From assembly GCA_021464525.1 (NCBI GenBank), contig JADRCO010000609.1:1-29788 (forward strand): a stretch of 29,788 nt of DNA, given 5' to 3'. Position numbers and translations under genes: made by a program. This document shows positions 1 to 9,800 of this stretch, piece after piece. The notes under the pieces are model-generated. The model did not search any database and had not been told where the DNA came from. It saw only the letters and a program-made list of their open reading frames with translations. Within the stretch, counting starts at the first letter, position 1, and each line of letters starts with the position of its first letter. This stretch comes from Rhizophagus sp. LPA8_4_AMF. Taxonomy: Eukaryota > Glomeromycota > Glomeromycetes > Glomerales > Glomeraceae.

Positions 1-312
1 ATCTATTTTTAGATCTTGTATTCCCAAGTCATGTGATCTGCCATGTGATCACCCGTTTCCCTTTATTGTTGCGCCTTTGGCTAAACTATTTCCCATCGGT
101 TAAACATTTACCTGAACTATAACATTACTCACGTGTCTAATCTAATAATCTTACTAAACTCATTGTAACTAACTATAACTAAAATACTAATAAAATTACT
201 ATAATTACTACTTCTTGACGCTACACTGTACATACTTGTAGTAATTTTTACCAAAGATAATTTTCAGAATTGCAAAACCTGAGCTCTCTTTGTATTTTTA
301 AAAAGTTTTGTA

Positions 313-485
313 CAGTCAGACCTCCATATAATCACCTCCTATATAAGAACACTTCTTTATAAGCACCTTATTTTTGCTAACCTACATATCATTTTATTAG
401 TAAATTTGACCTTTATATAGTCACAACTCTATACAATCACTAATTTTGGCAGAACCGATTGGGTGATTATATGGAGGTCTGACTG
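313..485. mobile_element. pogo/Tc1-mariner-type MITE, 173 bp
   Basis: A short non-coding element bounded by perfect 24-bp terminal inverted repeats (313-336 and 462-485) that begin CAGTCAGACCTCC, with TA on both sides (311-312 and 486-487) as expected for a Tc1/mariner/pogo target duplication. It has no transposase, so it would depend on an element elsewhere. The interior repeats a degenerate ~17-bp theme (TATAATCACC, TATAAGCACC, TATACAATCAC), a style known from pogo/Tigger termini. Borders are read directly; the superfamily is inferred from the CAG start and the TA duplication. Confidence 0.85.
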
Positions 486-1583
486 TATAGTTAAATCTAG
501 ACTGCCAGCTTTAAATACCTTTAATAATAGATTTTCCTGTTCATATTTTATTTTTGGGAGCATTGCAAAGTCTTCTATAAAGTACTAGTTGACATATAGC
601 CATCTGAAAAGCTAAGTAGACACTTTTTCTTACTTAGATATTATCTCAAGAGGTTGGAAAAATAGTAGTTTGGTATTTTTCTCTTTCTTCGGTTTTTTCT
701 TCAGATTTTCTGAATGTATTATGACTTTTCTTTTGGTGTATTTTTCTTTTATTTTTATTGATATTTCTGGATTATAGACTTTTTGAATTCTTTTGGAGAT
801 CTAAGGGTATTGAAATGTAAATCTGTTGATCAGAAGATTTGGTGCATTTTAACTTTTTTAGGGTTTTTTAGATCAATTTACAAAGAAGGATGATATGGTT
901 AGTTAGATTTGAGTTATCATTTAAGAACTGGTCAAAATTAGTAATTATCAGTTATGATGACAATGTATCTGATATATCCATATGGATTTCAGGTGGCAGA
1001 CAGATGTATTAACTATTAAACTTTACACTGATAGTATATATCATCCCATAATGTACCAACCTTGGGTAAAATGATAGCTTAGAAAACAGGGCTAAAATGT
1101 TCATATTATTACATGTGACTACCTGTTTAGCTATTATTCACATAACAAGGTTTCTTTGAAATAACAGGTGATTTTATTAATTTAGTTCTTATACTGGTAG
1201 TTTAGGATGCTTAGTTTATCTTTGTATTTTTTCTACACTTTTTGACTAATAAAATGCAGTGTGTTAAACAAAAAAAAAAGATAATAATGAAAATTTATAA
1301 TATAATGAAAAATGATAATGAAAGTTATGATGATAATGATAATGAAAATTATGATGATAGTAAAGATTATGAAAATGATAAAAATTATAAAGGGGTTTAA
1401 ACTAATATAATAAATAATAATAATAACAATAATATCTGATATAGCAAATTTTAAATTAACCAGTAAAATTTATATTAAAATTTTTTTATTTACAAATAAA
1501 ATTATTAGAATTTTCCTTTTATTAAAATTTAAGTTACAGTATAGTAATAATAAATATAATGTTCCTATTATATTAATAAACAT
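486..1583. other. gene-poor stretch with poly-A / GATAAT tract
   Basis: No convincing gene. The segment is T-rich on the plus strand. An A-run at 1269-1279 is followed by a GAT/AAT/GAA-rich tract (1281-1400) that could be read as a 37-residue Asp/Asn/Tyr-rich ORF (1287-1400), most simply low-complexity sequence. From 1440 to 1583 it is the 3' flank of the minus-strand Hsp70-like gene. Positions 1-310 likewise hold no gene, only two TCATGTGA-like sites near 29-50. Confidence 0.5.
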
Positions 1584-3870
1584 TCAATTAATATTATCAA
1601 ATACTTTTTCATATTTCCAACCAGTTTTAACATTAACATCTTGAACAATAGCCTTAATTTTCATATTATGAAAAAATAAAGTAACAGAAATAGCACTATT
1701 ATTGAGTATGCTATGTGTACTAATATCCAATGTACCGATTTTACTTACTCCAGGAGAATCACAATATTTCACATCATGTTCATTTGTAACAAATAGATCT
1801 AAACTATTTCGTGATAAGAAACTTGAGCTAAAAATCATAGAAATTCCTGTATCAACAGGAATCTCATCCCCTTGTTTGGCTATTCGTAAAAAAATATTAA
1901 TCATTCCATCTGGAAGTTTACGTTCAATTGGATCACCAGGATTCCACTTGCGGGTAGCTTTAATTCCTAAAAAAAGCAAAGCAAAAGTCTATTTTATTCA
2001 TCGGCAAAAAACAAGTTTTTACTAATTAAAATTTACCATATGTCTTTTCAAAAACACGTGGAGTAATAGTAAATGATAGTTTGGTTGTCTTGTTTGGCAT
2101 TTCCTGTAGCATTAAACCATATTGTACGGCTTATTTGACAAGTGTATAATGAAAAAATAAGTTAATAAAAGAAAACATTAAAAAGTCATATATAATATAA
2201 ACATCTCACCTCCTCTAACAATTGTCATCGATGGACTTGCAGGAATAATTATATTAGTTATTTGACTAAATTCTTCTTTGATTCTTTTCTGTAAATACAT
2301 TGATTGACTAAAACCACCAATAAGAAGTATAGCTTTGCAACTGCTGACTGCATTTAATTGTGTATGAATTAGTCGTAAAATCCTTTCTATCACTGGATCA
2401 AACATTGCTTTAATATCTTCAAATGTCACTTCAATAATCCATTCTTGATATTCCATCTGTTCACGTTCAGGATCTTTGACATACTGAAAAATAGATCGAC
2501 ATACATCTTTCATTTAAAAAAGTACTTTTTTTAATTTAATTAAACTTTCAATAATCTAAAATATATAAATTAATTTATAATTTTTTTTCACCTTGTAAGT
2601 CCAATTCATAACGAAAATCTTTATCTTGACCTGTGAGTGTAAATTTACAATTTTCACAAAAATCTTTAATCATATATTGTAATTGACCATAATGATTTTC
2701 TCTTAATAAATTAATTGCCGATTGTCCAACTTTACGACCAAGAAACTTAAGAAATTCTTCATCAACAGAATTTCCACCACAAAAATCTTCTATCCTTCCA
2801 GAAATATCGCCTAGTTCGTTATCTTCTAAAAGTGTTCGTATTATTACATCTATTGCGTTGGCGCCACTATCAACAATCATAAATGATGCTAATAGAAAAA
2901 AAAGCAATGATCAAAAAATTTAAGTCTATTATTTTTGAGCGGACAGATCTTTAATTAGCATGGCATACTTACAGCCAACACTAATATTAAATTCACTTAA
3001 CACTTTCATACTACAATAAATAGAAGCAGCCTCGTCTAATAAAATAATTATTAATAGATTACAAAATATGACATGCGACAAACATATAAAGATATTTATA
3101 CTAACGCTTAGTTATAAAATATAGATTTGAACTATCTTTGTAACTTATCAGACCCGCATTATACGCACACTCACGCATAATTGTCCTAGCTTCTTCATTG
3201 TCGCATTCAACTGGAACCTATAAAATCACAAAAAAAATTATTTTATAAAAAGTCAAATAAATAATGAAAATTTTTTAAATACCTGTAATATAATTAAAAC
3301 ATTTTTATAAGGTTCGACATCTGGCCAATGAGCGCGTAGAGTATCCTTAACTAAACTACTCATTTCTCTAAGATAATCAGTTATGGCTGTTTTATAACCT
3401 AAACCTTCAGGTAAATAGGGTCTATTTACCATTTTACCCAAATAAAGTAAAAAATTTTCCACAATTTTTACAGGTTTTATATCAAAACTTCTCTTTTTCC
3501 TGTATGGTCGTTGAGGTTGAGATAGCGCGGAATATCCCCAGCTCATCAAGTTAAATGATTCATCATACTTTAGAACTGTTGGGATTTTCATACAACCCGC
3601 ACAATCTGGCCAATAATCATTTACGACTATGTCATTTGGACAACATACATTTGCATAAGCGAAAGACTGTTATTAATAGAAAAGAGAGTTAATAATTGAT
3701 AACTTTATTTAAATTATATGAAAATGAAACATACTGAATATTTAACCCCGAACTCTTGTCGGAGATAAAATAATAGATTAGCGTATTATTTCTTTTTTTC
3801 AATTAAAATTTTTTAAATATAATTAATTACCTATGCCTACAATATATTTGGTATACTCTAAAAATGACAT
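1584..3870 (-). CDS. HSPA12-like Hsp70 family protein, degenerate ATP site (9 exons)
   Basis: Predicted 562-residue actin-fold ATPase of the fungal HSPA12-like Hsp70 group. Exons (minus): 3831-3870, 3735-3754, 3283-3666, 3106-3217, 2973-3035, 2592-2888, 2210-2506, 2037-2129, 1584-1966; introns are 65-85 bp and the join stays in frame from ATG to TGA. Family landmarks in order: phosphate-1 loop across exons 1-2 (GIEFGVKYS), IMRECAYNAGL and FITKHEAAS around exons 4-5, phosphate-2 loop (VDSGANAID) in exon 6, adenosine loop LLIGGFSQSMYL in exon 7, IVRGAVQYGL across exons 7-8, then a C-terminal segment ending KTGWKYEKVF. Canonical members have DFGTTHSG and DCGGGTVD, so both phosphate loops are altered while the reading frame is clean. 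It may be a nucleotide-independent pseudo-chaperone. Intact splice sites argue against a pseudogene. No expression evidence can be seen here. Confidence 0.85.
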
Positions 3871-4717
3871 AATTCCCAAACGAAAAAAAAAGCGTACTGA
3901 ATTCATTTATATATCATTTTATCATCTGAACTAAACCGTTTTAGAAACGATCGGCCCTAATAAATTATCGCTTTCGCGATACATTATTACTGAAATTAGA
4001 AAGGTAAATAAACTTTATAAATTTACCAGAATGAAACAAATTAAACATCTAAATTGGAATTTTCGATCCCGTACTATTCTTCTATACAACAAATCCTAGC
4101 CCAAAAATAAGTTTGGGATGAGGTAAACTGCGAACACATTGAAATTGTGATCTGTATAGCCGCAAAAAGTTACATATGAAATATAATAAGATAATAAAGT
4201 AATATATTATTTAACCTTTTATGATCATTTAAGTGAGAGTAAAATGTATAACAGTAGAATACCAACGAAAAATTCAAGTTTAATAAAATAGAATAAATGA
4301 AAAAATTTTTATTAAAGAGAATGAACTTTTAGAAAAACATTTTTAGGTGATACTGGTAATTAATGAATAAACATACGCACGCGTTAGTCTAATCAATAAT
4401 AAAATATTTCCCAGAAAAAAGTGATATTTTTAATCTTAAATGTTATCATAAAGTAATAACATTTTGAACCTATACTGTACGTAACAACCGCAACGTTCTA
4501 TATGTAGTTATAAATTAAATAAAATAAATATGCTACCTGTTGATTTTTTTGTTTTCATTAACGATCGCAATCAAAAAAAAAAAAAAATACTTGCCGGTTT
4601 TCTATAATATTCTATTAAAAAGTAATGATTACTCTACTAAAATAATAGTCTTTTAAATAACAAAAAAAAAGCCAAATGATGACATTGATATTTCCGAAGA
4701 CCAAAAATAGAAACTAG
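3871..4717. other. upstream region of the first Hsp70-like gene, no gene seen
   Basis: This is presumed promoter and 5' flank of the minus-strand Hsp70-like gene. A perfect 6-bp-arm hairpin, TATCGC-TTTC-GCGATA, lies at 3966-3981, about 95 bp upstream of the start codon. The rest is AT-rich with A-runs (for example near 4575-4587) and shows no ORF with coding character on either strand. Confidence 0.5.
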
Positions 4718-4752
4718 AATATGAGGACATCCTATAAAAGGAGCCTCATATT
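4718..4752 (+). promoter_or_regulatory. TATA box inside a palindrome, plus strand
   Basis: A consensus TATAAAAG (4733-4740) sits in the centre of an inverted repeat with perfect 9-bp arms AATATGAGG (4718-4726) and CCTCATATT (4744-4752), plus an inner TCCT/AGGA pair. It is the strongest TATA-like element in the window. It points to the plus strand, where the downstream sequence is the antisense of the small minus-strand gene and has no long ORF. It could drive an antisense or noncoding transcript; this is inference. Confidence 0.45.
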
Positions 4753-4861
4753 ATCATCTTTTCCTTCATTTTTAAATCAAAAATACTTTCGATAATCTTC
4801 ATATAAATTTTGTACGAAAGATATAATTATATCAACACCAATTAAAAGCTTTGCATTATAA

Positions 4862-5458
4862 TCATTTCCTATCACTACGAGTGATTTCAACTGCTTCATT
4901 ATCAATAAGTTCAATGCCGAAATAACTTAAGTCTCCTAAGATGCCTTCTGTTAATGTATCACAACCTACAGTGTATAATATTTCTCCCACAAGTCCGGAA
5001 ACGTGTTTACTAATCGCCATTAAAGTACCACCAATGGGAATTGCTGCCAAACCTGTCTTAAACACAATTTTTCTTGTTACCATCATCGATACCATCTTGG
5101 ATATTACCAATTTCGTAATTTTCCAAATTTTTGATTCTTTATAACTATCGTAACTATGGTAACCATGGTTTCTATCATATAAACTATGGTAACTATGGTT
5201 ACTATCATAAATATGGTAACTATTGTATCTATCCTTTTCAATTGTTCTTTGCGGTACTAGACAAACTGTAATAATACCCGTGAAAAGGAAAACATCATCC
5301 ATAAATTTAGGTGATTTCTTGTTCTTTCCTTTTAAAATGTGTCCAAATATTATTACGCCACCACCAATGGGAATTGCTGCTGAACCTGTCTCAGACACAA
5401 TTATTTGTGCTGCCGTTGTAGATATTACAAGCCTCGATATTAATTGACTTACTTCCAT
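4862..5458 (-). CDS. small protein with duplicated AAIPIGG hydrophobic block
   Basis: An unrecognised intronless ORF of 198 residues from the first ATG (5458); the frame is open further upstream, but only with a TTG. Residues ~4-42 and ~114-153 are an internal duplication, each a hydrophobic stretch containing TG-x-AAIPIGG, which looks like a glycine-rich membrane-associated or hairpin segment. Between them, after a second hydrophobic patch (residues ~56-68), lies a Tyr/His/Asn/Ser-rich linker (~78-106) encoded by short DNA repeats. The duplicated block still shares a 19-bp identical DNA core (5029-5047 and 5361-5379), so the duplication is fairly recent or under constraint. There is no recognisable catalytic motif. 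The antisense strand also has two short ORFs over the duplicated block; these are judged shadows because they are shorter and split. Confidence 0.55.
   Translation of the reverse strand: MEVSQLISRLVISTTAAQIIVSETGSAAIPIGGGVIIFGHILKGKNKKSPKFMDDVFLFTGIITVCLVPQRTIEKDRYNSYHIYDSNHSYHSLYDRNHGYHSYDSYKESKIWKITKLVISKMVSMMVTRKIVFKTGLAAIPIGGTLMAISKHVSGLVGEILYTVGCDTLTEGILGDLSYFGIELIDNEAVEITRSDRK
5138..5222. repeat. TAACTATGG-type short tandem repeat
   Basis: Degenerate 9-12 bp units around AACTATGGTAAC repeat across this stretch and encode the Tyr/His/Asn/Ser linker of the small minus-strand protein. The copies are imperfect and the frame stays open, so the length may vary between strains without breaking the gene. 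Confidence 0.6.
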
Positions 5459-6848
5459 AATTAAGGTTCCTTCGTTTTTAATTTTGTGACTAATATTCCC
5501 TCTATACAAATTATTTTTTTTATAATTTATATATTAGTAGGAACATGAACGAGTAAGGGAAAATGAGATTTATCAGCTTATTTTGGAAAAAAAAATCCAT
5601 AAGCTAAAAGACTTGATTCATAAATTTAGACATTTTATAACCATGTTGAACTGATTTCTACATTTTCATATGTCATTCATTTTGCATATCATGATTTCAT
5701 TCATGATCATTGACCTTAATAAATTTGATATCACATGATTGACAGATCACACGTAATAGTCTATATAGTGTACAATAACAATAATAAATAATCAAAAAAA
5801 GGTACTTGATAAGGAAAACTGTAATTATTAACCTAGTATTAAATTAGGAGATTGAGAAATTAGAGAATCCACCATTGATATGTGATATTTTGAAATCTAA
5901 TCCATCAGATCGGTCGCGACACTAGTACAATAAAATCATGAGTTAACCGTTATTCGGTACAATCTCAAATAATGGTTATTTAGCAGCATTCACGTAGCAC
6001 CATAAAAAATTTATTCTAAAATCCACAGTAAACAATTTTTTTTAATGTTCCATCTTTACATCTTATCCCATTGGACACTTTCCGAGAAAAAATTATTTCT
6101 TTTTTCATTTAGAAGGGATATTTTTCATATCATCACGGAAAAAACGAGAGTTTAATTTCACTTATTAGTTAGATCGGAAGATCGGGCTCGACGAAATATT
6201 CAAAAATTTAATCGTACAGTACATATAAATAAAATAAAATATATTATTAAGAAACATAATGTGTATCAAAAGTGTTTAGGTTAGAAATTAAAATAATAGA
6301 AAGAGAAAGTCGCGCGCGTGAAAAGAAAGTAAGTAGAATGTTACAAAAAACAGTGTAAGAATTGTGAGAAAAGGACCATTAAATACGATTAAAAAAAGAT
6401 TGGGCGCAATCCTCACAAGAAATGACGTACGTGAAGATCTGAAAGAAAATCTATAAATAAACCGGTTTTATACCTCCAATAAATCTACCTCAATATCCAA
6501 ACAAAATAATGGTAATATAGGCAATATATTAGATTATTTAGTGAAACGAAAATACCGAACCTTCGGTTTTCGATTTAATTCGGTTCGTTCGTTGTATCCG
6601 GATTTAATTCGAATCCGGGGAAAATAAATCTGAAGGTCGACAACCGTGAAAGCGCGATCATCATGATGTGATCGTGTGATTGGTTGATTTCACTTTCATT
6701 TTTTACGCATTGCTTCAAATTATCATATTAAAAAGGTAAAAATTATTTTTTCTTTTATTTATAATCTCATACAATAAAAATATACGCTTTACAATGTCAT
6801 TGAGTAAAATCAAAAATTTTTAATTTACAGAATTAACCTTGATGTTAA
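5459..6848. other. gene-free spacer with inverted repeats
   Basis: No gene found on either strand. The proximal part is the 5' flank of the small minus-strand gene, with an ATCACATGAT site at 5730-5739. The distal part (6555-6674) carries three neighbouring inverted repeats described separately. From about 6700 it is the 3' flank of the Hsp70-coiled-coil gene. Confidence 0.5.
6555..6674. repeat. cluster of three inverted repeats
   Basis: CGAACC (6556-6561) pairs with GGTTCG (6582-6587); CCGGATT (6598-6604) pairs with AATCCGG (6612-6618); CGATCA (6655-6660) pairs with TGATCG (6669-6674). The segment is noticeably richer in G+C and CpG than its surroundings. It lies downstream of the stop codon of the fusion gene (minus strand). 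It could be a 3' regulatory structure or a remnant of a mobile element; no function is evident. Confidence 0.4.
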
Positions 6849-9800
6849 TCATTCTTTCCGTGTAAAGACTTTTGCAGGCGTATAAATCTTTCTATTTTTT
6901 GATGCAAGGTCTTTTCCAGTTAGAGGGAAATAACATAAATCAACGTACAAATTTTCATTATCATTAAAATTTGTTCCTTCCATTAATGATTTATCTACTT
7001 TAGCATTATATGGGATCCAAACGTATTGAAGAACAGGTTCTTGGACTTTTAATCTAAACCAAAATATCTTTACAAATTCCCGAATAATAGTTGCAGCCAA
7101 ATTTTCAGAAGCAATTTTTTCTTGATCATCTTTGATAATACGTAATTCATTCATAATCTTATTTAATTGATTTTTATGATAAGCAATGAAAGGATGTTCA
7201 CAAATAGCATCTCTAATAATATCACTGAATGCGTGGTTATTAAGAATTGAATAAATTTGCTGTCGTAGTTTCGTTGATGCAAGATGTGTTACTTCTTTAT
7301 TTCCAATACGTTGTTTGGAAATTTTAGTTAATAAGGTATATAATGCAGATGTTTTATTGATTATATCCGATTCAAGGTGATAATCTTGTCCTGTATTTTG
7401 AAAATATTTTGTCGCATATGAAAATATCGTTTCTATGATATAACGCTGCAACACTGCCTGAATAAGTAATCGATCATCTTTTTGATTCGTGATTTTGGTT
7501 GGACATTTATAAAGTAATAAAAGTTTTTTAACCTCTTCCATATTAATGATAACATTTTGATTTAAATCTGTTATATATTTTTTTAAATTATTATTTAAAT
7601 CTGAAATATCATTATTTAAATTCAAAGCATGATTTTGATTATCATCATCTAATAATAATTCATTTTTTAATAATTCATTTTGTTGAATAAGATTTTCTAA
7701 TTGATAATATAAATTATAATTTTTTGCATCTAATTCTTCTTTTTCTTTTTCTAAATCTTGTATTTGATTTTCTTTCAATTTTGAAGATTGTTGTAATTGA
7801 TCAATTTTTTCAATATATTGTTGATTAATATCATTAATTTGATGCATTTTATTTTTTAATTTTTCATGTTGATTTGTCTCTTCATCGTTTTTGTTCGTCA
7901 ATTCTATATATTTTTCTTGTAAATTATTAAATAATGATTTATGATTATTATCATATTCTTGAATATCATCTTGAAATTTTTTCTCAAGTTTCTTGATGGT
8001 ATCAGAAGATTGAATCTGAATATCATTTAGACGTTGTTCTTTTTCTTTATATTCTTTCACTAAGTCATCATATTTTTTCTTTAAATTATCGAACAATGTT
8101 TTATGCTCGTTTAAATTATTATTATTAGATTCTTGAGATTTTTTCTTCTCTTCTTCAAGTTTTTTAATAGTATCGGAAGATTGAATCTGCATTTCATTTA
8201 AATGTTGTTCTCGTTCTTTATATTCTTTGTTTTCGTTTATTAAGCCATCATATTTTTTCTTTAAATCATCATACAATGTTTTATACTCGTTTAAATTATT
8301 ATTAGATTCTTGAGATTTTTTCTTCTCTTCTTCAAGTTTTTCATTTAAATGTTGTTCTCGTTCTTTAAATTCTTTGCTTTCGTTTATTAAAGCAGCATTT
8401 TTTTTCTTTAAATCATCATACAATGTTTTATACTCGTTTAAATTATTATTAGATTCTTGAGATTTTTTCTTCTCTTCTTCAAGTTTTTCATTTAAATGTT
8501 GTTCTCGTTCTTTAAATTCTTTGCTTTCGTTTATTAAAGCAGCATTTTTTTTCTTTAAATCATCATACAATGTTTTATACTCGTTTAAATTATTATTAGA
8601 TTCTTGAGATTTTTTCTTCTCTTCTTCAAGTTTTTCATTTAAATGTTGTTCTCGTTCTTTAAATTCTTTGCTTTCGTTTATTAAAGCAGCATTTTTTTTC
8701 TTTAAATCATCATACAATGTTTTATACTCGTTTAAATTATTATTATTAGATTCTTGAAATATTTTCTTCTCTTCTTCAAGTTTTTTAATGGTATCAGAAG
8801 CTTGAATCTGTATTTCATTAAGATATTGTTCTCGTTCTTTATATTCTTTGTTTTCATTTACTAAAACATCATGTTTTTTCTTTAAATTATCATACAATTG
8901 AATTTCTTCTTGAAATTTTTTCTTTAATTTTTCAAGATTTTTTTCAAGTTTTTTAATGGTATCCTGAATATCATATAGACGTTGTTCTTTTTCATCATAT
9001 TTTTTCACTAATTCATCATATTTTTGTCTTAAATTATCGTTTGATTCTTGAATCTCATCTTGAAATTTTTTCTTTTCTTCTTCGAGATTTTTGATAGTAT
9101 CATATGATTGTGTTAATTGAAATCGCATATTGTTGATATATGGCGCAGCACTCTCTAACGCACCACCAGAATCTCTATTACGTTCAGGATCTCAAAAAAA
9201 AAAAATAAAAATAAAAATATTTTAATATAAAAGTTCAATTATTATAATTCTTGTAAAAAAAAAAAAAATTAATATACTCACCATAAATCCATTTCAAACC
9301 ATATCGAACAGCTAATATAATACATTTTTTAAGTTAAAAAAAAAAAGTTTGAGTTAAAAAAAGTTACGGTAATGTTAAAATTAAAATAAATATATATTTA
9401 AAATAAATATAATTTTTACCTCCTTCCATTATAGAAGTAATAGGATTAGGTGGTACATAAATGATTGGTATTTTATTATTAAATTCTTGATTAATTCTTA
9501 ATTTTAAATATTTTGATTCACTTAATATACCAATTAATAATAATAAATTACAATCATTATTATTTGAACGTTCAATTAATTTTAGAATCTTTTCTATAAT
9601 TGGATCAAATATTGATTTAATATCTTCAAATTTTAATTTAATATTCCATTCAACTTTTTTCATATTATCAAGATATTTTTCATCACAATATTGTATTAAA
9701 GCAGGACAAATTTCTAAAAAAAGGAAAAAAAAAAAAAAAAAAAAAAAAATTAAAAAATTTAAAAGTTTAATATTGCTAAAAATATCACCCAAGTGATGAT

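Noticed and set aside
1702-2025. 107-residue plus-strand ORF over the Hsp70-like gene
   Set aside because: Antisense shadow of the last exon, whose minus-strand reading gives clear family sequence.
4054-4061. GAATTTTC as a heat-shock element upstream of the Hsp70-like gene
   Set aside because: Only one inverted pair of GAA units, with no third unit; expected by chance in this composition.
4941-5447. Two plus-strand ORFs sharing PPMGIAA
   Set aside because: They mirror the duplicated block of the longer minus-strand gene; they are short, separated by a stop, and lack joining splice signals.
6598-6620. TTCGAATCC resembling a tRNA T-arm / B box
   Set aside because: No matching T-stem, no A box upstream and no acceptor stem; it is better explained as part of the CCGGATT/AATCCGG inverted repeat.
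8090-8860. Regularly spaced repeats as a CRISPR-like array
   Set aside because: The repeats are contiguous, in frame and encode coiled-coil heptads; there are no spacers, and the genome is eukaryotic.
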